The notes under the pieces are model-generated. The model had not been told where the DNA came from. It did no database searches and saw only the letters and a program-made list of their open reading frames with translations. This document shows positions 1 through 10,969 of a stretch of DNA of 64,000 nt, in pieces. Position numbers and translations under genes: made by a program. The DNA is from Plumapathes pennacea. Taxonomy: Eukaryota; Cnidaria; Anthozoa; Antipatharia; Myriopathidae. Each line of letters begins with the position of its first letter. Positions within the stretch are counted from its first letter, which is position 1. The stretch covers positions 2,816,001-2,880,000 of the forward strand of contig OZ038471.1 of assembly GCA_964036295.1 (NCBI GenBank), given 5' to 3'.

Positions 1-121
1 TTTGGGAGATAGGTGTTGACAATGGTATGGAAGATTTGTTTGTTTTGGTTTGAAACAGGGTCGAGTTTCCTATACAGCATTCCTCTACCCAATGTTCTAA
101 AGAGCAGTATTCTTGGGGTGT

Positions 122-2763
122 TCACTGCTGAACTTGTACTTTTTTGTACTGAAAATCGCCTTTAGCCTCTCCATAGTAGACAACGTAAGATGGAAGAATG
201 AAGTGCGAGTTGAATATAACAAGTTCCTTCCCGTCAGGGGAGGTGTGGGAGTTGTGGCCAGCTTCTAAAGGGTTGCCATGGATCAGCTGAGAGCATCTGA
301 ACACTTTCCCTGGAAGAACTTGACACAACAGTAGTTTAGTTGCACCACGGATGTAGGCCATTGAGTATGATGGGAACTCGCTGAAGTACACGCCACGGCC
401 ATAATCTCCTAAGTGAACAGAAACAATAGGTGGATAGTACACACAATCTGATTAGGTACAGCAGTAGTGTATGCACAATCAGGTGGATAGTACATGCAAT
501 CTGATTGGGTACAGTAATAGTGCATTTATTTTATGCTTACAACTGTGTACATTGTTGAGATTGCATTATAAACTCGCATACACCTTCTTGTTTGCCTGAT
601 AATACTTTAAACCATACATGTCCAGCATACCCAATCTGAGTCCAGTGGATAAGTAGAAAATTAAGTTTGAGGGTCTGTCCATTAGTTACTGTCAGTCAAC
701 ACTTTTAGAGCCTAAATTGACACTTCAGTGTGTTCCTTCATTCTAAAAAGAATGTCCAATGAATGTCAGTTTGTCCATCAGACAACACTTTAGAGGCTGG
801 GTACTAGACGTGCCACTTGGAATATTTTACTCACTACACCATTGGACAATCAGCTGCTTCTGTCTATGTAATGGGACACCATCTGTCTCACTTGGGGTGT
901 ATTGGGCAACCCCTCTAAACAACAGCTCAACAACTCTACAAACTCCCACTCAAACCCCCTTTTAAGGAATCCTGGATCTCCCCTAGCACTAACAGGTGAC
1001 ATACACTCAAGTGAATGTCCCACTACACTGATACTGCACTCTTAAATGTTGGGGTCCCCTGCTTACCATTATCAGTGGCATGTTCAAAGTTTGCATCTCC
1101 AGGAACCCTGAAACCCTCCTGGCAGATAGAAGGGATGTTTGCTTCTTTAGTTCCATGAAATGCCAAGACAGGGTACGACATATTTTCACCCCACAGTTTT
1201 CCAAGCTTCTCCCTTGCTTTCTTGAATCGTCGTATGTGCACTGGGTTTACAACATAATCCACTTTGGTCACTCTGTATCTGTCGGCCGTATCAACCAGTC
1301 GATAAAACTGGGATTCTATACCAATAAAAAGACTGAGGTAAGTTGAGAAAAGTCAGGGAAGTTGCAAGCACAGGATGAATATAAGAAGGCTATGAGTAGC
1401 CAAGATTCTGCTCATCAGCTTTTTCATGGTAAAAAAGAAAATCTTCCTTTTTCACAAGTGTTTGGTCTGTGTTAATTCACTTGTGGTTCCCATGGTTACA
1501 ATTCAATCCACTGCAGAATCCAACCATATATCCATGCCGTTCTTGTTGAAAGGGGAAAATAATTTACATCATTCTGTTTTGAACAAAGTGAATTAGAAAG
1601 TACATGTTTACACTACTAGACCACAGAAATGGTCATTCTACAAGCCCAAAATAATGTTAGTATTGAAAAATTACTTTCATTATTCAGTTATTACTATAAA
1701 TTGCATGCATTTTTACCTGCAAGTCTAAAATGGATTTGTGCAGCCGACCGGCCTTTGTATTCTCTTTCTGCAAACAGAGGGAAATACACCAGTTCATTCT
1801 TCTCCATTGCCTCAACTTCTCCTTCGACCATTAGTTGGCCATGTTCTAGTTCAGAATGAACTCGTCTCAGCTCTTGGTTTTTCTCTTTGATGATGTTTAG
1901 AGTCTGGTGGAGTTCTCTCTTCAACATTTCTTTGAGTTCAAACGCTCTTCTAATTAGCTCCCGTCTCTCGTTCTCTGAAAGTATGGAGTAGCTTCGGAGG
2001 ATGCTTGTCCCTCTGCTCAGGACTGTGTCGTTTTTGGACAGCCTGGGTAAAAAAATCAGAACTTGATCTGTAAACAGGCTCTAAAGCCTTCCCATCTTTA
2101 CTAACACGAAAAAAGAAAAAAAAAAATGCTTCCATAATTGCAGTTCTGATGGATCAAAACAAGCAGTTGTCATCTCAATTAACAACTCCGATAAATACAT
2201 CCCTCTTCCAACACCTCTAATATATAAACAACAGTCATTGTTATATTTACTTGAAATATCGCACTCAAACATTATTTTACGTGCGCGAACGCTCACCGGG
2301 ATGTTGCACTCTCATAACTTAAGATATTTTCTTCCGTAACACCGCTGTCTTCCTCCTCAGAATCAGAGAACTCTTCACATACGGGTTGTGTTGCTTCCTC
2401 TTGCGCAGCCAGACACGTGGTCTCGCGTTCGAAATCAACAACTTCGCACTCCTCTTGTTCTTCGTCACGCGAAGCTTTTTCACTGTCATCGCCTTTCGTG
2501 TCAGAATTTGTTGGATGCCAGAACTCTGCAAAGTGAATCAAGTCAGCTTCTGTGCAATCGACTCCCTGCTCGCAAGGCGGCAAATCGGTCTGATTGTTCT
2601 TTATAATATTTATGTCGCTTTCGTGACTTCCATTCTGTCTGTCTGGCTTGTCATGAATATTATCCAGATTTTGTGATGAACCATTCGTAGTCGAGTTTCC
2701 ATTCTCATCTTCGCTCTTCTGGCGCTTGGGCAAAGGCTCTCCACTTGTAATCACCGACGCCAT
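122..2763 (-). CDS. PARP-family ADP-ribosyltransferase with PBZ-like zinc finger
   Basis: Four exons (2763-2297, 2042-1717, 1315-1067, 408-122) join at GT-AG sites with matching phases to 1329 nt, 442 aa. Residues 64-83 have the C-x5-C-x6-H-x5-H spacing of a PAR-binding zinc finger (PBZ; C64, C70, H77, H83, followed by Pro). An acidic linker follows. Residues about 180-240 are charged and helical, likely coiled coil. Residues about 265-442 are a PARP catalytic domain: FHGT with H318 and GRGVYFS with Y355 are the NAD-binding His and Tyr. The third triad position is S421 (in PSYVVYY), where polymerising PARPs have Glu, so mono-ADP-ribosylation or lost activity is more likely than PAR synthesis (family inference). 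The start chosen at 2763 gives MASV; an upstream in-frame ATG at 2826 is possible but lies within 72 bp of the divergent gene. The polyadenylation signal probably lies beyond the window. Confidence 0.85.
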
Positions 2764-2897
2764 TTTAATGCCGAAACAAATACTGTTACTGATCGTATTT
2801 ATTTTGCCTGCTGTGTTGGTTAGCAAGCTACTTCCGGTCTTTCCCAGCCCTCACGAGCAAGTGAGGATCCAGGACTCTAACAAATCACGCGGCCAAG
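2764..2897. promoter_or_regulatory. Bidirectional promoter between PARP-like gene and N6AMT1
   Basis: Only 134 bp separate the two divergent start codons, so both genes must share promoter DNA. At 2893-2904 the sequence CCAAGATGGCGG is a textbook YY1 site, and its ATG is the N6AMT1 start codon. YY1 sites of this kind over start sites are known in metazoan housekeeping genes. No TATA box is seen. Transcription start positions cannot be read from the sequence. Confidence 0.7.
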
Positions 2898-4901
2898 ATG
2901 GCGGACGGACATCACCCAACTCCCTCGTTTTCTCATCTGACCGCAGAAGATTACAGAGATGTTTACGAACCGGCGGAGGATTCATTTCTGATGATGGATG
3001 CTCTTGAGAAAGAGTTGGACTTCATAAAAGAGCGGAGGTATCAAAGAATGTCGTTAATTTTAAGTTGAACCCGAAAGAGCCCGAATCTAAGTTTAATAGA
3101 AATGCTTCTTCTTTTGCATTGCAGACCAGACTTGTGTGTAGAAGTTGGCTGCGGAACAGGAGCCCTTATAACATTCTTGGCGAGTATTTTGGGGCCTTTT
3201 GCACATTACATGTGAGTATACTGATGTGATTTACTTTATGTAATAATACATTTACTGGAACACAGTCTATTGTACCATGCGAGCATAACCTGGGTTTACA
3301 CTAATAAATCTCACTATCTAATTCTTGAGGACGATACTTACTGTGTATAAAACTGTGTGATTTTTTTGGCGGGGCGGGCATTTTCTGTATGACTGTATCC
3401 ATTGGAACATCTGAAATTAATAATTTGTATATTTCTGGCTATTTTATTGTTATTACAATTTTTATTTATTTATTTTTCTCAGAGCAACTGATACAAATAC
3501 CAAGGCTGCTGACTGCACCGCAAGAACAGCTAAACACAATGGAGTATATGTCTGTCCAATAGTTACTGATCTGGTAAGCACATATGGGAATCCCCCACAA
3601 TACATTTTCCTCCCAATCTGTTCTGTGTTCAAATTATGTCAATCTACAACGTTATTTTGCACCTCACCTAACACAAAGTCACAAAGAGCTACAGTGGAAC
3701 CCTATTTCGAACTCAGTTAATTCGAAGTCCCCGTTATTTCCAAGTCAAGCCAAATTAATCCCCTTGGATTAGCTTATCCACCTTGACATAGCTTGGTTAT
3801 TTTGGAACCCTGCTATTTCAAACTTATTTTCATGTCCCGTGGAACTTCAAAATAGTGGGAATCAACTTTAGTAGGATAATATAACAACATTGAGGGTATA
3901 GAGCTGGATCGAGGGTATATTTCACTGTACCAGCACGTATTATTTTTGATTATGGTATGCATGTTCTTGTGAGGTTGAGTGCCTGGTGCCTTGCATATCT
4001 GGAAAAGTTGATGTCCTGCTCTTCAATCCTCCATATGTTGTCACACCATCAGAAGAGGTAAGAATATGTAAGATCTTTTTCTCGGAATTTCAATGTGTCC
4101 AGGCTCATGACTGATTACTAGATATAATTTTTAATGTTTGTTCAAGGTAGGAAGTCATGGGATTGAGGCATCCTGGGCAGGAGGAAAACAAGGCAGAGAG
4201 GTATTGACATTATAATGATCAACTTTGGCTTTCTATTTGCAGTCTCTTACTCAAGATAAACCATACAATATGGAGATTGAACCTGGCATTTGATAGCGTC
4301 CTCAAATGAGACCTAATAATAATAATAATTATTATTACTATTATTATTAATTATCACTGCACCGCCCATAGATATCTGTCTTGGATGTTGAGAGAATTTG
4401 TATTTTGAGCTGAGGAGTGAAGAGGTTAATGGTTTATGCTGTGGTCTGAATTTTATGCTTTTACCCACATGACCATGTGATATCCTATCTGAATAAGTCA
4501 TACGAAGAAGCTTGTGTTTCACTCTGCAGGTGACAGACAGGTTCCTCCCTCTTGTCCCGCAGCTTCTTTCGAGAACTGGATGCTTTTATCTTCTTGTAAT
4601 CACAGAAAATAACCCAGGTATGGACTCATCAATTTTGACTGAGGAATTCCTATGATAACATAAGCCCATTATTATTATTAATTTTAAGTTAAAACAAACA
4701 GCATAATGATTGACCAAATTCTTCCTGTTGTTTGCAGATGAGATAATTGCTATGCTGGAAGCATCTGGGCTGCAAGGAAGCACTGTATTGAAGCGGAGAG
4801 CAGGCAGAGAAAGACTCTCAGTTTTAAAATTTATCTGGTCGAAAGGATCCGGTATGGGTGGAACAGAACGGGAGAGCAACCAAACTTGTGTGCACAAATA
4901 A
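2898..4901 (+). CDS. N6AMT1: N6AMT1/HEMK2 methyltransferase (release-factor glutamine methyltransferase)
   Basis: Seven exons (2898-3037, 3125-3211, 3483-3573, 3974-4057, 4147-4200, 4530-4617, 4738-4901) give 708 nt, 235 aa. The product resembles human N6AMT1 along its length: [10 protein letters not shown] near the N terminus, SAM-binding motif EVGCGTG at 53-59, the catalytic NPPY at 124-127 followed by [20 protein letters not shown], and a C-terminal [17 protein letters not shown] block. The family enzyme, with TRMT112, methylates the glutamine of the GGQ motif in eRF1; histone H4K12 methylation is also reported. About 22 residues follow the point where the human protein ends (VLKF), so the tail is an extension or an unrecognised further intron lies there. 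The stop codon sits inside AATAAA at 4897-4902. A damaged copy of exon 7 lies at 20.1 kb. Confidence 0.96.
3681..3880. mobile_element. Decayed small DNA transposon in N6AMT1 intron 3 (possible)
   Basis: The left edge reads TACAGTGGAACCC and is followed by repeated 'TTCGAA'-type short blocks. The right edge near 3850-3880 (AATAGTGGGAATC, then TTTAGTAGG) looks like a degraded inverted copy of the left edge. TACAGTGGAACC-type ends are common in pogo/Tigger-like non-autonomous elements of animals. No clean target duplication is visible and there is no ORF, so the call is tentative. Confidence 0.35.
4314..4355. repeat. AAT/ATT microsatellite
   Basis: AAT units run directly into ATT units inside N6AMT1 intron 5, giving a small self-complementary simple repeat. 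No gene is seen here. Confidence 0.9.
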
Positions 4902-5046
4902 AGAGGCCATGTGAAGGCATGAATTCATCTTTTAATGTCATTTCTCTCACAAGTGAGCAGAGCAAGTAAAGACACTTAGGGACATGTTATTGAACCCTTG
5001 CGTATGTAAGACTCAATATAGGGACATCTCACTGGATCCTTCGTGC

Positions 5047-5199
5047 AAAGATCAATATAGAGAGGATATTACACGACGGCACAAAGATATGAATTTTATT
5101 TTCGAGTGGTAAAAACTATTTTACGAAAGAGCGCTTCGCGAGTGACTTGCCGCTTTACGCAGGGTATATTTTCCAGGAAAACAATTGTGTCTATATAAT
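5047..5199. mobile_element. MITE-like insertion downstream of N6AMT1
   Basis: The stretch contains CACGACGGCACAAAGATATG followed by blocks such as TTTTATTTTC and TTCGCGAGTGAC. It shares these with the hairpin element at 62.1 kb. The duplicated N6AMT1 downstream region at 20.35-20.37 kb lacks it: there CCTTCGTGCA runs almost straight into AAGAGACACA. This supports an insertion of about 150 bp after the duplication. Exact ends are uncertain. Confidence 0.6.
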
Positions 5200-5315
5200 A
5201 AAGAGACACATTTCTCAGGAGTGAAGGGGACTAGTTGATCAAGAGTCATTATAAGGACATCTCAGTGGACTTCATGTACAGCTCAATTTAGAGCAACTGG
5301 GGCACCTTTCATGTA

Positions 5316-5588
5316 CAGGGTTCATATGGGTCATGGAAAACTTGGAAAGTCATGGAATTTTCTATTTTTATTTTCCAGGCCTTGAAAGTCATGGAATTTA
5401 AGTGTGGGTCATGGACAGTCATGGAAAATGGAGTCCATTGTATGAAATATATTTCTTGTGAATGAAAAAAGCGAAACGAGTCAGGAAATAGAACCAAGAG
5501 TTTAATTTTCGAAAACTGGTCAACTTCAGGTTGTGGAAAACATTAAGAGGTCATGGAATTTCAAAAGCCCAAGAGAGTATGAACCCTG
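5316..5588. mobile_element. 273-bp DNA transposon with 11-bp terminal inverted repeats
   Basis: The element begins CAGGGTTCATA and ends TATGAACCCTG, an exact 11-bp inverted repeat. It is flanked by ATGTA (5311-5315) and ATGCA (5589-5593), a 5-bp target duplication with one change. The interior repeats 'GTCATGGAA' blocks in both orientations and has no ORF of note. The duplicated copy of this region at 20.48 kb reads CATGTAAGACCC without the element, which gives a natural empty site. Confidence 0.85.
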
Positions 5589-5700
5589 ATGCAAGACTCA
5601 AAAAAGCAATAGCACAAATCACGACCAAGGAGATCAGGTTGGTTCCATCATCGAGGTCTCAAAACAACTGATACTGTATTTCTAATCAATGTTTATTTGC

Positions 5701-5704
<4 letters not shown>

Positions 5705-5731
<27 letters not shown>
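5705..5731. repeat. AT dinucleotide microsatellite
   Basis: Alternating TA/AT run. Nothing else is recognised between 5,600 and 5,900. Confidence 0.9.
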
Positions 5732-5736
<5 letters not shown>

Positions 5737-6252
5737 TTTTTTACAAGTCTTCTCAGGAACTCTTAATAAACCCTATTCAGCTTTATGATGAGAGCCTGTT
5801 ACAATTTTTGCAGCTGCGACTATGTAAATAGTTCCTTATACAAGTTTGAAGAAGCCGTAGAACGACTCTGAAAGCAAGTTATTAAGATGACAAAACATGT
5901 GCAAGCTATACTATGTAGCTCCATATTTCTTTTCTTCTACTGGTAACATTGCTGGTTTTTTTGTATAGTGGAGCTGTATGCTCTCTATAATTCAAGAATG
6001 TAATAATTTTATTTATAGATAATATAAGTAGTACTCTAATCATCTTCTTTTGAAGTATTAAGTGAGTAAAATGACCAGTTCCGTCGGGAGGAGACCACTC
6101 TAGGCCCAATCAATGGTCATGGTATATTTTGATTTATAATATTATATTTAAGATAAAAAAAGAAGTAATAAAATAGAGAGAATAAAGAAATACGAAATAA
6201 AGTAATAGATAATAAAGTACAGAGGTAAAAAAGAAGTATAAAAGCAAGTGCT

Positions 6253-6416
6253 CTATGCACAAAACCTTCTCCATGGCCAGTTCCCTCAGGTCAAAGGTTT
6301 GGAGGACACAACCCTTGGGCCACTCCATGGTTTTACCATTCATGGTGGGGCCAACTTTTGTCAAATCCTCCACGACGGTAGCTGCCATTGGGTAGCAGTA
6401 TCCAACATGAGATGCA
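6253..6416 (+). pseudogene. Ulp1-gene fragment with catalytic His region
   Basis: The plus strand encodes QNLLHGQFPQVKGLEDTT and HDGSCHWVAVSN, matching residues about 288-336 of the intact 516-aa protein at 53.4 kb. It breaks off into unrelated sequence after the SNMRC codons, before the catalytic Asp and Cys. AT-rich spacer copies lie on its left. It is a dead fragment. Confidence 0.85.
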
Positions 6417-6834
6417 TGAGATGCATGTGTGGATTGTGGACGTTTTGCTATAGCGTATGACCGTCAAATATGACAAGTCCGCAATGAGACCTCATTTGCT
6501 GCATAGCTTAAAGCAAAAGAGGCTGACACCGTTCTCTGCACCAGTATCTGATGCACAAAACTACATGTGTGCACCCAAGATCATCACCTTGAAGCTGATG
6601 TGCCCGGGAATGTTCCAAGTGCATGGAAGGACACCAGATCTTTTTCTTTGACGAGTCGACACTGCTACCCAATGGCTGGTTGTGTCTTCCAAGCCTTTGA
6701 CCCGAGGGAACTGGTCTGATAAAAAAAAAGAAATAATAGAATATAGAGATAATGAAGAATTATGAAATAAAGTAATAAATAATAAAGTACCGAGGTAAAA
6801 AAGAGGTATAAAAATAAGTACGTTATGCACAAAA

Positions 6835-7110
6835 CCTTCTCCATGACCCGAGTTCCCTAAAGACAAAGCCACCCTCCAAACAATAAAAAAGATGCAAGAG
6901 GAATGCTTATCAATAATGAAAGCTGCAGCCCCTCCAAAGCACAGGGCCGAAATAGTTTCTGCGTGCAACCGGCCCAAGCACGACTGGCGCAAAGTGGCTG
7001 ATGAGGCAAACCTTGGCATCATAACCACTGGGTAGATGCTAAACGACTGGGTCCTAAATGACGCCCAAAATCTTCTCCATGACCAGTTCCCTCGGGAGGA
7101 GACCACCCTT
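6835..7110 (+). pseudogene. Ulp1-gene fragment, start of protease domain
   Basis: The plus strand matches residues about 220-297 of the intact protein: KDKATLQTIKKMQEECLSI, then KAAAPPKHRAEIVSACNRPK, then the MLNDWV motif that opens the Ulp1 fold. A TAG replaces the codon before MLNDWV, so the fragment cannot be read through. Confidence 0.85.
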
Positions 7111-7261
7111 GGCCCAATCAATGGTCATGGTATATTTTGATTTATAATATTATATTTAAGATAAAAAAAGAAGTAATAAAATAGAGAGAATAAAGAAATA
7201 TGAAATAAAGTAATAGATAATAAAGTTCAGAGGTAAAAAAGAAGTATAAAAATAAGTGCTC

Positions 7262-7480
7262 TACGTACAAAACCTTCTCCATGGCCAGTTCCCTCAAGTC
7301 AAAGGTTTGGAGGACACAACCCTTGGACCACTCGATGGTTTTACCGTTCATGGGGGGGCCAACTTTTGTCAAATCCTCCATGACGGTAGCTGCCATTGGG
7401 TAGCAGTATCCAACACGAGATGCAACAGCATTACGGTGCAACAGCAGTGCAACGGTGCCAAAGCCCAATGGCCGTCAAAT
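7262..7480 (+). pseudogene. Ulp1-gene fragment, His region joined to Cys region
   Basis: The plus strand gives QNLLHGQFPQVKGLEDTT through HWVAVSN as at 6.25 kb. It then jumps to CNGAKAQWP-type sequence derived from the region around the catalytic Cys. The internal deletion removes the Asp segment. Downstream, to about 7,720, degraded PHD-finger sequence follows. Confidence 0.8.
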
Positions 7481-8237
7481 GTGACGAGTCCGCAACGAGA
7501 CCGCATTTGCTGAAATGCTTACAACAAAAGAGGCTGACACCGTTCCCTGCACCTCACCAGCAACCGATGCAGACAAGACAGAATACCTGTGCACACCCAA
7601 GATCATCGCCACAAAGTTGATGTGCGTCTGTCGCCAGTAATGGGAGCCGATGAGCGACAAGTGTGTGTCCTGTGAAAACTGCCAGGAGTTATCCCAAGTG
7701 CGTGGATCGCAGGACACCAGATATTCTTTGATGAGTCGATACTGCTACCCAATGGCTGGTTGTGTCTCACAAGCCTTTGACCCGAGGGAACTGGTCTGAT
7801 AAAAAAAGAAGTAATAGAATATAGAGATAATGAAGAATTATGAAATAAAGTAATAAATAATAAAGTACTAAAGGTAAAAAAGAAGTATAAAAGTAAGCGA
7901 CTTATATCACTTAGTAAGACGCTTTAATAATCAAGATGTATTCTAATATTATTCTTTTGATTGATTATAATCTAGGGGGATACATATTTTCCCGTTCTAC
8001 ATATTTACCATGATACATATTTCCTCTTAACAAATCTAAAACTAATGTATTTTTCACTCATACAATATTATTACAAAAAAAGAAGTGAAATATTTAGAAT
8101 ATAAAGGAAGATATAAAGAAATATGAAATAAAGTAATAGATAATAAAGTACCGAGGTAAAAAAGAAGTATAAAAATAAGTGCTCTATGCACAAAACCGGA
8201 GGAACATCATAATACATACTTTGATGATAATTTGCAG

Positions 8238-8375
8238 ATCGACATCAATACTGAAAAAAGAAGGAGAGCAGCAGGGCTCATCCAAAAAGCTCTGGCCGAA
8301 GGAAGTTTGGAGGGCGAAAGCCGAATTTTTATTTTGTTTCCCACGGCGGAACATCATAAAGGCCATTCTAACGAG
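8238..8375 (+). pseudogene. Isolated, well-preserved copy of Ulp1-gene exon 4
   Basis: This 138-bp block has an acceptor (TTTGCAG) and donor (GAG|GTAAG) at the same places as exon 4 of the intact gene (54,583-54,720), and it stays in frame (IDINTEKRR, SLEGESRIF). It lies on the plus strand with no neighbouring exons in order. Preserved splice sites show that DNA and not cDNA was copied. Confidence 0.8.
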
Positions 8376-8764
8376 GTAAGTATCGGAAGATGATTGTGTG
8401 TAGTACATTTTTAGCGTTTTGAAATAAAGTAATAGATAATAAAGTACTAAAGGTAAAAAAGAAGTATAAAAGTAAGCGACCTATCACTTAGTAAGACGCT
8501 TTAGTAATCAAGATGTATTCTAATATTATTCTTTTCAAGCTTTTGATTGATTATAATCATACATATTTTCCCATGCTAATTATTTACCATGATACATATT
8601 TCCTCTTAACAAATCTAAAACTAATGTATTTTTCAATCATATAATATTATTACAAAAAAAGAAGTGTAGTATTTAGAATATAAAGGAAGATATAAATAAA
8701 TATGAAATAAAGTAATAGATAATAAAGTACAGAGGTAAAAAAGAAGTATAAAAGTGCTCTACGC

Positions 8765-8985
8765 ACAAAACCTTCTCCATGGCCAGTTCCCTCAAGTCAA
8801 AGGTTTGGAGGACACAACCCTTGGGCCACTCCTGGAGCCAACTTTTGTCAAATCCTCCATGACGGTAGCTGCCATTGGGTAGCAGTATCCAACATCATGC
8901 AGGTGCAAGATGGGGAAAGTAGAATATTTTGATAGTTTATTCTACGGTAACATCAAGCCCCACGTCATCAAGCTAATTGCACCTT
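8765..8985 (+). pseudogene. Ulp1-gene fragment ending at the catalytic Asp region
   Basis: The plus strand repeats the NLLHGQFPQVKGLEDTT block, a shortened HDGSCHWVAVSN block, then GKVEYFDSLFYGNIKPHVIK, covering His and Asp of the protease triad. It stops abruptly at 8,985, where a reverse-oriented block of exons 3-1 begins. Confidence 0.85.
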
Positions 8986-10090
8986 AAAGGCCGGGAACCG
9001 CCTGATCTCCGTGATGATGATCTGGGCCGGGCAGTTGATTTTTTTTGTAGTTTGCTGTGAGCGATCACCATTCTGTGGGATTAAACGATTATTGTAGCAA
9101 TTACATTAGTTAGAGTGTTTCAAATGTGATAAAATCTCTCGATTAGGCAAAAGAGGGTAGCAGGCGCTTGCGACCAATTATATTTTTAGTGCTTTTCGCC
9201 ACCAGGGAGAAAAGGAGGGGCCGTTTGCAGGCGAGTCGCGGCTCGAACAGACTGCCAAATCGGCCGGCTTTGGCGGTTTATAAATGTTTTACTTTCACAA
9301 ATACTTTTGACCGTGTGTGAATGAGATCAGTGATTGTTCTGAGCTAGTTTAATAGGGCAGAAAGCTAGTTAGACAAAGAAAGCATTTGAAAATCGTAAAA
9401 TTGTTGCGAATAACCGAGGAAATTGAAAGAACTCAGTGGGCTAGAGAACTTTTGATTTCTCAACGCTGACATACTTGAATATTATACCTGATCATACAAA
9501 GAAAATTGTTGCCTGAAGTTTGCCGAGTGGCAAATAACCAAGGAAAATATAACAACTGTAGACAGAGTAGTTTTGATTTCTCAATGTTAACATATTTAGA
9601 AATTATAGCCTAAAGGTGCAAACGAAAAGCCGTAAAGCAGTACAACTATAAACTATTTCTGAATTTGTTCGGGTTTGGTCTGGAAACACGTACCGGCCTC
9701 CCCGGTTTTATGCGCAAATTACCTTTTTTGGTTTTTTCTTCTCCCGGGCATGGCGATCGGCCCCATGCTCGCAGTCCCAAACCTTCCTTCTACATACTGT
9801 GAATGGGACTCCATCATATGGAATCCCAGCAAGGTGGTTCGGGCCTCCTTGGAAAAAAACCTTGTGTTTCTTGACTGCCCCTGTTTGTACATAAAAAGGA
9901 ACATATGCATGAGGAGTCGTACAAGTTAAACATTATAAAATCTGCAGCAATAAATGTGATGGATAGTTTCCTTTCCATAAAAAGTGCTGTGATTGACAAG
10001 CTTCAACTAACGGAAAACTTACCGCGTCGATCGGTCCTGCTGTAATACACGGAAAATGCGGTGTTTGACTCCGCCATAAACTCTCGCACT
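8985..10090 (-). pseudogene. Copy of Ulp1-gene exons 3-1 with introns
   Basis: About 1.1 kb resembles 54,898-56,015 closely, introns included. It holds exon 3 (KINCPAQI... region near 8,990-9,075), exon 2 (near 9,735-9,895) and the end of exon 1 (near 10,030-10,090). Exon 1 is truncated by a junction to an unrelated protease fragment. The retained introns show a DNA-level duplication. Confidence 0.85.
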
Positions 10091-10440
10091 TAGCAGTATC
10101 CAACATGAGATGCAAGAGCATTACGGTGAAACAGCAGCGCAACGGTGTGGATTGTGGACTTTTTGCTATAGCGTACAACCATCAAATATGACAAGTCCGC
10201 AATGAGACCTCATTTGCTGCGTTGCTTAAAGTAAAAGAGGCTGACACCGTTCTCTGCACCAGTATCTGATGCACACAACTACATGTGTGCACCCAAGATC
10301 ATCACCTTGAAGCTGATGTGCCCGGGAATGTTCCAAGTGCATGGAAGGACACCAGATCTTTTTCTTTGACGAGTCGACACTGCTACCCAATGGCTGGTTG
10401 TGTCTTCCAAGCCTTTGACCCGAGGGAACTGGTCTGATAA
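10090..10440. pseudogene. Ulp1-gene fragments, Cys region then reversed His region
   Basis: The plus strand at 10,100-10,175 carries a damaged version of the QQQRNGVDCGLFAIAY region (catalytic Cys). PHD-derived sequence follows to about 10,350. From 10,378 the orientation flips: the minus strand reads the QFPRVKGLED region. The flip point leads straight into an AT-rich spacer. Confidence 0.75.
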
Positions 10441-10559
10441 AAAAAAGAAGTAATATAATATAGAGATAATGAAGAATTATGCAATAAAGTAATAAATAAT
10501 AAAGTACTGAGGTAAAAAAGAGGTATAAAAGTAAGTACATTACGCACAAAACCTTCTCC

Positions 10560-10680
10560 ATGACCACCCTCCAAAGGGTCAGAAGTATACAAGAGGAGTA
10601 CGTGAAATTGCTGATGAAAGCTGCAGCCTCTCAAAAGCACAGGGCCGAAATAGATTCTGTGCTGGCCCCACAAAAAAATA
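10560..10680 (+). pseudogene. Ulp1-gene fragment, helical linker
   Basis: A short plus-strand piece corresponds to the LQKIQRLQEECLSVMMAAA region and ends in the EIDS codons. Frame changes are present. It is followed by the second AT-rich module. Confidence 0.65.
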
Positions 10681-10969
10681 TTCTAAATATTCTAATAATA
10701 CTACTAATATTCTAATAATTATTCTAATAATATTCTTTTAAAGCTTTTGATTATAATCTAGAGAGATACATATTTGCCCATTATAATATTATGATATAAA
10801 AAAAGAAGTGTAATAGAATATAGAAAAGAAACACAAAAGAAAGTAATAGATAATAAAGTACTGAGGTAAAAAAGAAGTATAAAAAAGTAAGTACTCTTAT
10901 ATGCACAAACCTTTAAACTGAAATAGATTCTACCAGCTCTATACCCAGCTCCTGACCAGTTCCCTCGGG

